In this document: in pieces, positions 20,678 through 29,670 of the stretch
Layout of the letters: each line of letters begins with the position of its first letter
How positions within the stretch are numbered: the stretch's first letter is position 1
Assembly (NCBI RefSeq): GCF_900142655.1
Contig: NZ_FRBQ01000001.1
Span: 1,412,885-1,476,884, forward strand
Reading direction: 5' to 3'
Source of the DNA: Phytopseudomonas punonensis
Lineage (GTDB): Bacteria > Pseudomonadota > Gammaproteobacteria > Pseudomonadales > Pseudomonadaceae
DNA length: 64,000 nt
Made by a program: the position numbers and the translations under genes
The notes under the pieces: generated by a model
The model's input: the letters and a program-made list of their open reading frames with translations, nothing else
Told to the model about the DNA's origin: nothing
The model's database searches: none

Positions 20678-21306
20678 TCGACCTCCGTGGCCAGGGCGTT
20701 GATCGCCGCGGCAGCCATGGCACTGCCGCCGCGGCGGCCCTGGACGATCACGTAGGGCACGCCGTGTTCGGCGTAGGTGGCGGCGAGCAGATCCTTGGAT
20801 TCGGCGGCGCCGACGAAACCGACCGGGAAGCCGAGGATCAGCGCTGGCTTGGGCGCGCCCGCCGCGAGCATATCGAGCAGGTAGAACAGCGCGGTCGGCG
20901 CATTGCCGATCACCACCACCGAGCCTTCCAGGTGTTCGCGCCAGTGCTCCAGCGCCACCGCCGAGCGGGTGTTGCCGAGCTGCTTGGCCAGCTCCGGCAC
21001 GCCAGCATCGTTGAGGGTGCAGATCACTGGGTTACCGACCTGCAGGCGTGCCCGGGTGACGCCCTCGGCGACCATACGGGCGTCGCAGAGAATCGCCGCG
21101 CCCCTGGCCAGCGCTTCACGCCCGGCCGTGCCGGCGCCGGGTGAGAAACGCAGATCCTGCACCACATCGACCATGCCGCAGGCGTGGATGACCCGCACCG
21201 CGAGCTTCTCCAGATCAGCCGGAATGCCGCTCAGGTCGGCTTCGGCACGGATGATGGCGAAGGAATTGCGATAGATCTCCTGACCATCGCGGATGTAATC
21301 GGTCAT
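20674..21306 (-). CDS. cobH: Precorrin-8X methylmutase
   Basis: Moves the C11 methyl group to C12, giving hydrogenobyrinate. 210 residues, the normal length for CobH/CbiC. Motifs: [15 protein letters not shown] (N-terminus), [17 protein letters not shown] with the catalytic His (about 43), [18 protein letters not shown], and [18 protein letters not shown] (about 148-165). Both neighbours overlap it by ATGA, so cobG-cobH-cobI are one coupled operon. Confidence 0.96.
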   Translation of the reverse strand: MTDYIRDGQEIYRNSFAIIRAEADLSGIPADLEKLAVRVIHACGMVDVVQDLRFSPGAGTAGREALARGAAILCDARMVAEGVTRARLQVGNPVICTLNDAGVPELAKQLGNTRSAVALEHWREHLEGSVVVIGNAPTALFYLLDMLAAGAPKPALILGFPVGFVGAAESKDLLAATYAEHGVPYVIVQGRRGGSAMAAAAINALATEVE

Positions 21307-22658
21307 CGGGTGAAACTCCGGGTAGCGGTGAGCGAGGCCAGCAGTTCGGCGGCGTCGTCAGGTGTCAGGTGGTGGCCAAGCAACTGGCCGAAGCCGCTGC
21401 CGAGGGGCTGGCGGGCGAACAGGTCGTAACGACCCTCGGCCACGGCCAGCAAGGTGAAGGGCGCGCGGTGGGCGGCGGCGCAGGAGCGGCTGCAGCCCGT
21501 GAGGTGAATGCCTGGCTGCTCGCTGCCATCGGGCAGCAGCTCGGCCAGGCGCAGGGCATCGGCCTTGGTGTCGGCCAACCCTTTGGCGCATCCGCTGGCG
21601 CCGGTACACGCAATGATCCGCGCCAGCGGCGCGCTGGCATCGGTCAGCAGGCCTAGCCCGTGCAGGCTGTGGATAACTGAATCGGCAGCGGCCTCGCCAA
21701 TATTGGGCAGCAGCACGCTCTGCCAGGGCGTCAGTCGGATGCTGGCATCGCCATAACGGCGGGCGAGATCCGCCAGGTCGAGTAGCTGTTCGGCAGCCAA
21801 CCGACCGAGCACGGTGGCGGCGCCGATATGCACTAGGCCCGGCTGGCGCTGGGCATGGACGCCAAGATGGGCATTGCCTTGCGCCGGGGCACGGCGCCAC
21901 TCGCCTGCCGGCAGCAGCGCATCTCCCAGTCGCTCCTGCAGGCGCTGCAGCAGGTCGGCAGGCGAATGATTTTCCAGCAGATGGCGCATGCGCGTCTGCT
22001 CGGGCGTGGCCAGCTCCAGGAACAGGTCGAGCAAGGCAATCACCAGCTTATGAGCCAGGGCTTGCGGCACCACGGCGAGCGCGGGTGCATCCCCCGCAGA
22101 AACGGGCGGGCAACCGGCGAGGCCGAAGGCGTAGCCGATCCCATCTTCCACGGGCAGAGCGCTGAGCCAGATATCGTGGGGGTGTTCGAGCATCGCCAGA
22201 CGCTCGCCGCCGTCGAGCAGCAGGGCGAACTTCGGCGACAGGGTATGCAGGCGCGGCGTGTTCTCCAGGGTCGTCAGCAGTTGCGCGGCCAGTGGTGAGA
22301 TATCCACAAGCGCCTCCGTGTCGACGCCAGCGGCCGGGCTGACCATCAGGTTGCGCACGTCATCGGCGCCGGGCGAGCGCGGGCCCAGGCCGGCGTCCAG
22401 CAGCTCGGTTATCAGCGCGTCTTCACTACCCGCACGGATACCGCGAATCTGCAGATTGCCGCGGTTGGTGGCTTCGATCACGCCATTGGCATGGCGTTGA
22501 GCTGCCCTGGCAATGCGTTCGGCCTGCTCGGCCTCAAGGCGCCCGCAAGGCAGCTTGATCCTACAGATGCCACCATCCTTCGCTTGCACGATACGCAGCA
22601 ACCCCGGACAAGCCGAGGGGCGAACAGCAGGGGATGGAATGCAAAAAGCCTGTTTCAA
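21303..22658 (-). CDS. cobG: Precorrin-3B synthase (CobG)
   Basis: An oxygen-using iron-sulfur enzyme that makes precorrin-3B from precorrin-3A in the aerobic pathway. 451 residues with two nitrite/sulfite-reductase ferredoxin-like halves (about 15-220 and 240-450). The 4Fe-4S ligands are in IACTGASGCAKG and LTGCSRSCAAAHRAP, the C-x5-C ... C-x3-C pattern of sirohaem-type reductases. The start is a TTG, because no ATG is available before the conserved ACPGLLRIVQAKDGGICRIK stretch. It is the first gene after the cobalamin riboswitch and is presumably repressed by cobalamin. Its presence shows the aerobic route. Confidence 0.93.
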   Translation of the reverse strand: MKQAFCIPSPAVRPSACPGLLRIVQAKDGGICRIKLPCGRLEAEQAERIARAAQRHANGVIEATNRGNLQIRGIRAGSEDALITELLDAGLGPRSPGADDVRNLMVSPAAGVDTEALVDISPLAAQLLTTLENTPRLHTLSPKFALLLDGGERLAMLEHPHDIWLSALPVEDGIGYAFGLAGCPPVSAGDAPALAVVPQALAHKLVIALLDLFLELATPEQTRMRHLLENHSPADLLQRLQERLGDALLPAGEWRRAPAQGNAHLGVHAQRQPGLVHIGAATVLGRLAAEQLLDLADLARRYGDASIRLTPWQSVLLPNIGEAAADSVIHSLHGLGLLTDASAPLARIIACTGASGCAKGLADTKADALRLAELLPDGSEQPGIHLTGCSRSCAAAHRAPFTLLAVAEGRYDLFARQPLGSGFGQLLGHHLTPDDAAELLASLTATRSFTR

Positions 22659-22764
22659 CGGATCACCGGGGTCGGGTCACATGGGCATCCGTTCGAGGAT
22701 AGGCCAGAGAAGGGTCAGCTTCTATCACCGGGACACCCCGCCCGGTGTGGGCTCATGCGACTGA

Positions 22765-22930
22765 ATCGGTCGGCAGGTCTCCTGGCTCGCAGGTCATCGC
22801 GCCTGGCCGGCCTTCCCGGTTTCCCAGTGGCGATTGGCAAGGCGCTCGCTGCTACAGTTGCGGGGGCAGCCACGGCGGAAAAGCTGCCCAATAGCTGCTG
22901 CGCGTCGGTCCTGCTGCGTTAGAACCTGAC
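22765..22930 (-). promoter_or_regulatory. Cobalamin riboswitch upstream of cobG
   Basis: Read on the minus strand, the leader contains GGCTGCCCCCGCAACTGTAG, a short stem-loop with GCCACTGGGAAACCGGGAAG, and the B12 box GCCAGGAGACCTGCCG (about 22771-22790), in the canonical order. Only the minus-strand orientation carries these elements, so it controls cobG-cobH-cobI-cobJ and not cobL. About 105 bases separate it from the TTG; these contain a GC hairpin (CACCGGG / CCCGGTG, 22725-22746) without a T-run, so the expression platform may act on translation. Confidence 0.93.
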
Positions 22931-23344
22931 TGGAGCGCCAGCCCGGTCGGACTGCTCATGTACAGAAGTACACTCCGCTTCCTCGCCACGTTCTGCCTTG
23001 CAGGACTCTAGCTCGCTAGCTATTGAACCGCTTTTCTCGTGTTCCCTCTTAGGCCCGCATTTGCTCACATGTAGCCGCTGGGCACCGACAGAGGCGCTAT
23101 TATGCCCGCTTTGCCCGTCGGGATGAAAAGCCGTGTCGTCGGATGGCAGCCATGCCCTACGGATCGCGGGTCTGAGTCGGGTGGACAACGCTGTTTTTGT
23201 CCGCCAGGCACACAGGTTCAGCAGCGGACGCGGAGCGTCCTGAGCGGCATTCCCATGCGGACGGTTCGACGCCTCTACGTGAGGAACGATCCGATGCGTG
23301 ACATCCGGTTGAGTGGGCAGTTTTTGATTGGTGAGGATACGCAG
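22931..23344. other. Intergenic region between the cobalamin riboswitch and cobL
   Basis: About 400 bases without a convincing gene. 23179-23206 carries a half copy of the GGGTGGACAACGC repeat also found at 51702 and 55386. The first 100 bases, with CTCGCTAGCTATTGAACCG, have no recognised role. Both flanking units must start in or near this stretch: the minus-strand cobG leader and the plus-strand cobL transcript. No cobalamin aptamer is visible on the plus strand. Confidence 0.6.
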
Positions 23345-24550
23345 ATGACACCCTGGCTGACCGTCGTGGGCATTGGTGAGGACGGCTACCCTGGCCTCGG
23401 CAAGGTAGCGCGGCATGCATTGCTGGCGGCCGAACAGGTGTTTGGCAGCGAGCGCCAGCTCGCGCTATTGCCGCACTGCATTCGTGCCACACGGCTGGAG
23501 TGGCCGAAGCCATTTTCCCTGGCGCCAGTGCTCGCACAGCGCGGCATGTCGGTCTGTGTATTGGCCAGCGGCGACCCGATGTTCTTTGGCGTTGGCGCCA
23601 GCCTGGCCCGCGAGTTGCCGAGCGAGGAACTGCGCATTCTGCCTGCGCCGTCGTCCGTTTCCCTGGCAGCGGCGCGGCTGGGTTGGCCGCTGCAGAGCAC
23701 ACCGGTGGTGTCTCTGGTTGCTCGTCCGCTGGCCGCCCTCAACGCGCACATTCACCCTGGCACGCGTCTGCTGGTGCTGAGCAACGACGGTGACAGCCCG
23801 GCAGCCATCGCCGAGTTGCTCCGTGAACGTGGCTTCGGCCCCAGCCGGCTAAGCGTCTTCGAGCACCTGGGTGGCGAGCATGAGCGGCGCATCGACGGGC
23901 TGGCCGAAGGCTGGTCGCTGGCCCGTGCGGCGGATCTCAACCTGGTGGCCATCGACTGCCTGGCTGGCGATGAGGCCCGGCGCCTGCCGCTGACGCCCGG
24001 CCTGCCGGACGATGCCTACCGCCACGACGGCCAGCTGACCAAGCGCGACGTGCGCGCGGTCACCTTGTCGCGCCTGGCACCATCGCCCGGCGAGCTGCTC
24101 TGGGATGTCGGCGCCGGTTGCGGCTCCATCGGCATCGAATGGCTGCGCGCGCACCCCAGCTGCCGCGCCATCGCCATCGAGGCCGATGAGGGGCGGCAAG
24201 CGCATATCGCCCACAACCGTGATGCGCTCGGTGTGCCCGGCTTGCAGCTGGTGGCTGGGCGGGCGCCCGAGGCACTGGAGGGACTGGCCGCGCCGGATGC
24301 GATCTTCATCGGTGGCGGCGTTACCGCGCCAGGCGTGCTGCAAGCTTGCTGGCAGGCGCTCAAGCCCGGCGGCCGGCTGGTCGCCAACGCCGTGACATTG
24401 CAGAGCGAGGCGGCGCTGATCGCCTTTCGTGGCGAGCAGGGCGGCGAGTTGACCCGCATCGAAGTGGCCCAGGCCAAACCCCTGGGCGGCTTCGATACCT
24501 GGCGCGGCGCCCTGCCGATCACCCTGCTCGACGTCCATAAGCCGCGATGA
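23345..24550 (+). CDS. cobL: Precorrin-6Y C5,15-methyltransferase (decarboxylating)
   Basis: Methylates C5 and C15 and decarboxylates the C12 acetate. 401 residues, with a CbiE-like methylase first (about 1-205: [30 protein letters not shown]) and a CbiT-like Rossmann methyltransferase second (about 215-400: [17 protein letters not shown]). The start [14 protein letters not shown] is placed by GAGGA 8 bases upstream; a much longer in-frame extension begins in the repeat region and is rejected. It is divergent from cobG and coupled to cobK by ATGA. Confidence 0.95.
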   Translation: MTPWLTVVGIGEDGYPGLGKVARHALLAAEQVFGSERQLALLPHCIRATRLEWPKPFSLAPVLAQRGMSVCVLASGDPMFFGVGASLARELPSEELRILPAPSSVSLAAARLGWPLQSTPVVSLVARPLAALNAHIHPGTRLLVLSNDGDSPAAIAELLRERGFGPSRLSVFEHLGGEHERRIDGLAEGWSLARAADLNLVAIDCLAGDEARRLPLTPGLPDDAYRHDGQLTKRDVRAVTLSRLAPSPGELLWDVGAGCGSIGIEWLRAHPSCRAIAIEADEGRQAHIAHNRDALGVPGLQLVAGRAPEALEGLAAPDAIFIGGGVTAPGVLQACWQALKPGGRLVANAVTLQSEAALIAFRGEQGGELTRIEVAQAKPLGGFDTWRGALPITLLDVHKPR

Positions 24551-25272
24551 GCCGCATCCTCGTGCTCGGCGGCATCGGTGAGGCACTGAATCTCGCCCGC
24601 CGGCTCGGCCCAAGGCATATCTACAGCCTCGCCGGGCTGGGCAAGGTGCCGGAGGATCTGAGCTGCCGGGTGCGCGTCGGCGGCTTTGGCGGTTCCGAGG
24701 GGCTGGCCGACTTTATCCACAGGGAAGGCATTACGCTGCTGGTCGACGCCACGCATCCCTACGCAGCGCAGATCAGCCGTAACGCGGCACGCGCTGCGCA
24801 GCAGGCCGGCGTGGCCTGCTGGGCGCTGCGGCGTCCGGGCTGGACGGCGTCACCGGGTGATGACTGGCGCGAGGTGTTCGACTGGCCGTCACTGATCGCC
24901 GCGCTGAGCGATTTCCAGCGGCCGCTGTTCACCCTGGGTCGTGAGCCGTTGGAGCACTTGCACGAGATTCCTGCCCACCAGCATTGGACGGTGCGCTGCC
25001 TGCAAGGCCAGCCGGCGGGCGAGCGCGCCGAAGTGATCGGTGCGCGCGGGCCGTTCAGCCTCGAGGACGAACGCGCGTTGTTCGAGCGGCTGAACTGCGA
25101 CGTGCTGGTCAGCAAGAACAGCGGCAGCGCGGCCACCGAGCACAAGCTGCAGGTCGCCCGCGAACGCGGCGTGCCAGTGCTGGTACTGCAGCGGCCGGCG
25201 TTGCCCGCGGTGGATCGCGAGTTCTGCGAGCCCGAAGCGCTCTGGCAGGCGTTGCTGGAGCTTGGCGTTTAA
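24547..25272 (+). CDS. cobK: Precorrin-6A reductase
   Basis: Reduces the macrocycle of precorrin-6A with NADPH. 241 residues. [18 protein letters not shown] at the N-terminus is the nucleotide-binding motif; [17 protein letters not shown] (about 67-83) and [18 protein letters not shown] (about 185-202) are family blocks. It overlaps cobL by 4 bases. In P. aeruginosa a cbiD gene lies between cobL and cobK; here there is no room for it. Confidence 0.95.
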   Translation: MSRILVLGGIGEALNLARRLGPRHIYSLAGLGKVPEDLSCRVRVGGFGGSEGLADFIHREGITLLVDATHPYAAQISRNAARAAQQAGVACWALRRPGWTASPGDDWREVFDWPSLIAALSDFQRPLFTLGREPLEHLHEIPAHQHWTVRCLQGQPAGERAEVIGARGPFSLEDERALFERLNCDVLVSKNSGSAATEHKLQVARERGVPVLVLQRPALPAVDREFCEPEALWQALLELGV

Positions 25273-25344
25273 GGCCCTTGCCCGTAGCGAAACGCTGTTC
25301 GTCACGACGCTGTTAAACTGCCGCACTTTTTGCGGAGCCCGACC

Positions 25345-26055
25345 ATGACTGCCACGCCCTATGCCCAGTTGCTATTCGCTGGCCCGGACCTGCTCGACGG
25401 CTCGTTCGCCGAGTTGTTTCGTGCCCGCCTGGTCGAGCTGCGCGGCGCGGCGTCGCTGGCCGATATCGTCGACACCGGCGCAGGTTACGACGGCCTCTGG
25501 CAGCGCATGGGCGAGGGCAACGGTAGCTGCCTGGTGATCGACCTGGAGCCGCAGAGCAGCAGTCAGCACGTCGATTGGCTGCGCAGCGAGCTAGCGGCCA
25601 AGACCGATCCCGAGTGGGTATTCGTCACCAGCCTGTTCGGCCAGCTCGATGCCGATGCCGCTGCAGCCGCCTGTGCGCTGATCGAGCGCCCTGAACTGCA
25701 CCTGAGCTGCGTCGATGTGCCGGCGCTGCCCGGCAGCCACGCCTGGTCGAAGATTCCCACTCACCAGCACCGCGTATTGCTCTGCAACGGCCCGCGCTGC
25801 ACCCGCCGTGGCGCGCTGCCGCTGTGGAAAATACTGCGCGAAAAGGTCAAGGCAGCTGGCAAGCTGGAGTGCGAAGGCGGTGTGCATATAACCCGTACGC
25901 AGTGCCAGTTCCCCTGCGACCAGGGCCCGACCCTGACGGTTTATCCACCGGGCCATTGGTACCAGGTGCGTAGCGAAGAAGACGTGATCCGCCTGGTCGA
26001 CGAGCAACTGGTCGCTGGCCGCCCAGTACCCGAGCTGATGATGTCGCGCCCGTAG
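25345..26055 (+). CDS. Thioredoxin-like 2Fe-2S ferredoxin-domain protein, cob-linked
   Basis: 236 residues, soluble. The second half is a thioredoxin-like ferredoxin: C147 and C152 in LLCNGPRCTRRG, then C187 and C191 in QCQFPCDQGP, the ligand set for a 2Fe-2S cluster. The first half resembles a CbiX-like or chelatase-like fold without a clear catalytic motif. It follows cobK after 72 bases. Its place suggests an electron donor for cobalamin synthesis (CobG or a cobalt/corrin reductase), which is inference. The start MTATPYAQLLF has GGAG 8 bases upstream. Confidence 0.82.
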   Translation: MTATPYAQLLFAGPDLLDGSFAELFRARLVELRGAASLADIVDTGAGYDGLWQRMGEGNGSCLVIDLEPQSSSQHVDWLRSELAAKTDPEWVFVTSLFGQLDADAAAAACALIERPELHLSCVDVPALPGSHAWSKIPTHQHRVLLCNGPRCTRRGALPLWKILREKVKAAGKLECEGGVHITRTQCQFPCDQGPTLTVYPPGHWYQVRSEEDVIRLVDEQLVAGRPVPELMMSRP

Positions 26056-26057
26056 CC

Positions 26058-26144
26058 GTAGCCTGGTTCGAGCGCAGCGACACCCGTGGCAGGTCGACTA
26101 TCCGAGTCCGCCCCCGGGTTACGCCTGCGGCTAACCCAGGCTAC
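26058..26144. repeat. Palindromic intergenic repeat, GTAGCC type
   Basis: Arms GTAGCCTGGTTCGAGCGCAG and CTAACCCAGGCTAC; second copy of the element at 5002-5071, but with a longer, different loop. Confidence 0.75.
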
Positions 26145-26225
26145 CCAAGGCACATGCGGTATCCCTCACTCGACCTGCACGCGTTTCGGGCTAACATGCC
26201 GGCATCATAAGAATTCGAGTCATGC

Positions 26226-27974
26226 ATGACCGCCCTGTTTCTGCGTTATCGCACCGTCGCCATCGTACTGCTGATCGCCATCGGTCTGGCTGCCAGCCTG
26301 TGGTTGGCCAGCCGGTATGCCGAACAGCGCGCCTGGGCGGATCGCAGCAGCGAGGCCCACGGTCAACTGCAGCTGTATGCACAATCGATTCAGACCCTGG
26401 TCGATCGCTTTCGCTCGGTGCCGCAGCTGCTGGCGATGGACAGCGACATCCAGGCGCTCCTGCATTCGCCGGATGACCCGCAGTTGCGCGACAAGCTCAA
26501 CCGCCGCTTCGAACTGCTCAACGCCGCTGCAGGTGCCAGCGTGCTGTACCTGATCGACCGGCAGGGGCTGACCCTGGCGGCCAGCAACTGGAACGAGTGG
26601 AGCAGTTTCGTTGGCAACAATTACAGTTTTCGTCCTTACTTCCAGGATGCCCTGCATCGCACGTCAGGCCGTTATTTCGCGGTCGGGGTCACCACCGGGG
26701 TGCCGGGTTATTTCCTCTCCCACGCGGTGTACGACGACAACGGCGCGGTAATCGGCGTGCTGGTGGTCAAGCTCGAACTCGAGGAATTGCAGCGTGAATG
26801 GGTTGGCCAGCCCGGCGTACTGCTGGTGGCCGACAGCTATGGCGTGGTGATTCTCAGCAGCCGCCCGGCCTGGCGGTTCCGGGCGCTGGAAGAGCTCGAC
26901 GCGCTGGATCAGGCCGAGCTGGTGGAGGTGCGCAAGTATGCGGAGCGCCCCCTTGAGCGACTGGCCAAGCAGCCGGGCCGCAGTTTCGATGGTGATGCCG
27001 ACTGGATGATCATCGATGGCCCTGATGGCCGACACAGCTACCTGTGGCAACGCCAGGATCTGGCCAGCGAGGCCTGGACGCTGCACCTGCTGATCGAAGA
27101 AGACAGCCTCGGCGACACCGCTCGCAGCTATCGCCTGGCGGCAGCCGGTATATGGCTGACGTTGGTGTTTCTGGTGCTGTTCCTGCTCCAGCGCCGCAAG
27201 AACCAGCGGCTGCAGGCCAGTATCCGGGAAAACCTCGAGCGTGAGGTGACGCTGCGTACCGCCGAACTTCGCGAGGCCCAGGAGGGCCTGGTGCATGCGG
27301 CAAAAATGGCGGCGTTGGGGCAGATGTCGGCGGCCATGGCCCATGAGATCAACCAGCCCCTGACAGCCATCCAGATGCACCTGAGCAGCCTTGGCCTGTT
27401 GCTCGACAACGGCCGTGAGCGTGATGTACGCATTGGGCTGGTACGCATCGACGGTCTGCTGCAGCGCATGGCCAGCCTTACCGGCCATCTGAAAACCTTC
27501 GCCCGCAAGAGCCCGGCCGGGCTCAGTGAGCGGCTGTTGCTCAGCGACGTGCTGGAGCAGGCACTGTTGCTGCTGGCGCCGCGGCTGCGCAGCGAACAGG
27601 TCGAGCTGGTGCGCGAAGTGCGCAGCGAAGCCTGGGTATGTGGCGATGCCATTCGCCTGGAGCAGGTGATCCTCAATCTGCTCAACAACGCCCTGGATGC
27701 GATGCTCGACCGCCCCACGCGGAGGCTTGGTGTGCAGATAGACGTTGAGGACGAGCAGTGCGTGATGCGTATCAGCGACAGCGGCGGCGGTATCTCCGAA
27801 GCGAACCTGGGCCGCGTGTTCGAGCCATTCTTCACCACTAAACCGGTGGGCGAGGGCCTGGGCCTCGGGCTGGCGATTTCCTATGGGATCGTGCGCGATC
27901 TGGGCGGCAACCTGGAGGCTGCCAACAGCGCCACTGGGGCGGTCTTCACCCTGCGGTTGCCCAAGCATGAATGA
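26226..27974 (+). CDS. DctB-like sensor histidine kinase
   Basis: A 582-residue inner-membrane sensor that probably detects the substrate of the adjacent TRAP transporter. Membrane segments at about 9-29 and 300-320 enclose a large periplasmic double-Cache domain (about 35-295; YLIDRQGLTLAASNW, FRPYFQDALHRTSGRYFAVG). A short coiled coil precedes the His-box AAMAHEINQPLTAIQMHL with H373. The ATPase part has NLLNNALDAM (N box), DSGGGI and GEGLGLGLAI. This is the DctB arrangement. The response-regulator gene begins about 90 bases after its stop. Confidence 0.9.
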   Translation: MTALFLRYRTVAIVLLIAIGLAASLWLASRYAEQRAWADRSSEAHGQLQLYAQSIQTLVDRFRSVPQLLAMDSDIQALLHSPDDPQLRDKLNRRFELLNAAAGASVLYLIDRQGLTLAASNWNEWSSFVGNNYSFRPYFQDALHRTSGRYFAVGVTTGVPGYFLSHAVYDDNGAVIGVLVVKLELEELQREWVGQPGVLLVADSYGVVILSSRPAWRFRALEELDALDQAELVEVRKYAERPLERLAKQPGRSFDGDADWMIIDGPDGRHSYLWQRQDLASEAWTLHLLIEEDSLGDTARSYRLAAAGIWLTLVFLVLFLLQRRKNQRLQASIRENLEREVTLRTAELREAQEGLVHAAKMAALGQMSAAMAHEINQPLTAIQMHLSSLGLLLDNGRERDVRIGLVRIDGLLQRMASLTGHLKTFARKSPAGLSERLLLSDVLEQALLLLAPRLRSEQVELVREVRSEAWVCGDAIRLEQVILNLLNNALDAMLDRPTRRLGVQIDVEDEQCVMRISDSGGGISEANLGRVFEPFFTTKPVGEGLGLGLAISYGIVRDLGGNLEAANSATGAVFTLRLPKHE

Positions 27975-28063
27975 TTGCAGGCGCGTTCGAGCATGGCACG
28001 GCAGCCCGCTGCCACACGGGTGCGGCCATGGCGTTACACTGCGGCGATGAGCCAGGAGGTGTT

Positions 28064-29407
28064 ATGGGTGGTCAGGTAATCGTCGTCGATGATGAAGCCG
28101 CGATTCGCGAGGCGGCACAACAATGGCTGGAGTTGTCCGGCTTCAGCGTGCAGGTCTGCTCCTGCGCCGCACAAGCGCTGGCATTGATCGATGTCGATTT
28201 TCCCGGCGTGCTGATCAGCGATGTACGCATGCCCGGCACCGATGGCCTGCAGTTGCTGGGCAAGGTGGTCGAGTGCGATCGCGACCTGCCGGTGATCATG
28301 ATCACCGGGCATGGCGACGTGCCGATGGCCGTGCAGGCGATTCAGCAGGGGGCCTACGACTTCATCGAAAAACCCTTCACCCCGGAACGCTTGCTCGACG
28401 TTGTGCGGCGCGCGCTGGAGAAGCGCCGGCTGGTCTGCGAGAACCGCGCCCTGCGTCAGCAGTTCGGGCTCAAGGACGGCATCGCTGCACAGCTGCTGGG
28501 CGTATCGCGCCCCATGGAACGCCTGCGCCGGCAGATTCTCGAGCTGGCCGGTACCTCGGTGAACGTGCTGATTCGCGGCGAGACCGGCTCCGGCAAGGAG
28601 CGCGTGGCGCGCTGCCTGCACGACTTCAGCGAGCGTGCCGACAAGCCATTCGTGGCCCTCAACTGCGCGGCGATTCCCGAGCACCTGTTCGAGAGCGAAC
28701 TGTTCGGGCATGAGAGCGGTGCCTTCACCGGCGCCCAGAGCAAACGCATCGGCCGTATCGAACATGCCGACGGCGGCACCCTGTTTCTCGACGAGGTAGA
28801 AAGCCTGCCGTTGGCACAACAGGTCAAGCTGCTGCGCGTGTTGCAGGAAAAGACCCTGGAACGGTTGGGTTCGAACCGCAGTATCCGCGTCGACCTGCGG
28901 GTGATCAGCGCGGTGAAGCCCGACTTGCTCGACGAAGTGCGCGCCGGGCGTTTCCGGGAGGACTTGCTCTACCGCCTGAACGTCGCGACCTTGCAGATTC
29001 CCCCGCTACGTGAGCGCCGTGAGGACATCTCGCTGCTGTTCGAACATTTCGCCGCACAGGCTGCGCAGCGTCACGGCCGCAGCCTTGAGCCGTTGACGCC
29101 GGCCGAACTGGCCAACCTGTTGGGCCATGACTGGCCAGGCAACGTGCGGGAACTGATCAACGCTGCCGAGCGTCACGCCCTGGGTTTGAGCGGCTCCACC
29201 CAGGAAGACGCCGAGCAATCGCTGGCCCAGCAGATGGAAGCCTTCGAGGCGCAGTGTCTGCACAATGCGTTGATGCGCTGCCGTGGCAGCATCCTGCAGG
29301 CCATGGAGCTGCTGCAGCTGCCCCGTCGCACCCTGAATGAGAAGATGCAGCGCCATGGCTTGCAGCGCAGCACCTATCGGCCTGCGGGTAGCCCCGACGA
29401 GGAATGA
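28064..29407 (+). CDS. DctD-like sigma-54-dependent response regulator
   Basis: 447 residues in three domains. The receiver (about 1-120) has acidic pocket D9/D10 and phosphorylated D53 in LISDVRMPG. The AAA+ sigma-54 activation domain (about 145-375) has Walker A GETGSGKE (172-179) and the sigma-54 contact loop GAFTGA (219-224). A C-terminal Fis-type helix-turn-helix (about 400-440) reads ILQAMELLQLPRRTLNEKMQ. The start MGGQVIVVDDE has AGGAGGTG just upstream. It should activate the sigma-54 promoter at 29508 that precedes the TRAP genes. Confidence 0.92.
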   Translation: MGGQVIVVDDEAAIREAAQQWLELSGFSVQVCSCAAQALALIDVDFPGVLISDVRMPGTDGLQLLGKVVECDRDLPVIMITGHGDVPMAVQAIQQGAYDFIEKPFTPERLLDVVRRALEKRRLVCENRALRQQFGLKDGIAAQLLGVSRPMERLRRQILELAGTSVNVLIRGETGSGKERVARCLHDFSERADKPFVALNCAAIPEHLFESELFGHESGAFTGAQSKRIGRIEHADGGTLFLDEVESLPLAQQVKLLRVLQEKTLERLGSNRSIRVDLRVISAVKPDLLDEVRAGRFREDLLYRLNVATLQIPPLRERREDISLLFEHFAAQAAQRHGRSLEPLTPAELANLLGHDWPGNVRELINAAERHALGLSGSTQEDAEQSLAQQMEAFEAQCLHNALMRCRGSILQAMELLQLPRRTLNEKMQRHGLQRSTYRPAGSPDEE

Positions 29408-29438
29408 GCGGAATCTTGCCGGTTGCCTGAGCGGCAAT

Positions 29439-29464
29439 CGGCGATGTTTCGCTGATTTTCGCCG
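29439..29464 (+). promoter_or_regulatory. Possible upstream activator site for the DctD-like regulator
   Basis: Inverted repeat CGGCGA (29439-29444) / TCGCCG (29459-29464) with 14 bases between, about 45 bases before the -24 element. Enhancer sites of this class of activator usually lie upstream of the sigma-54 promoter. The assignment is weak because this is one site and it is close to the promoter. Confidence 0.35.
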
Positions 29465-29507
29465 GTTCCGGACAACGCGGTCTCTCTAGTACGGTGGTTA
29501 CAAGGCC

Positions 29508-29523
29508 TGGCACGGCATCTGCA
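29508..29523 (+). promoter_or_regulatory. Sigma-54 (-24/-12) promoter of the TAXI-TRAP operon
   Basis: TGGCACG-GCAT-CTGCA fits the TGGCACG-N4-TTGCA consensus with one mismatch, and the GG and GC are separated by exactly 10 bases. The first TRAP gene starts about 148 bases downstream. Confidence 0.82.
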
Positions 29524-29670
29524 ATGGTCATCTAGCAACCGGCATTCGTCGACCGGTGACTAATAAAGACAAGAGCCGTCATGCAGCGCAGCCGCGCGGC
29601 GTTTTCCGTCTTTCTCTGGTCATCGATCCCGAACCGGCTCTCTGACAAGAATAAGCACGGAGAAACACCC

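Noticed and set aside
23102..23344. N-terminal extension of cobL by 81 codons
   Set aside because: It reads through a dispersed repeat and the promoter region; the conserved methylase start is at 23345 with a ribosome site.
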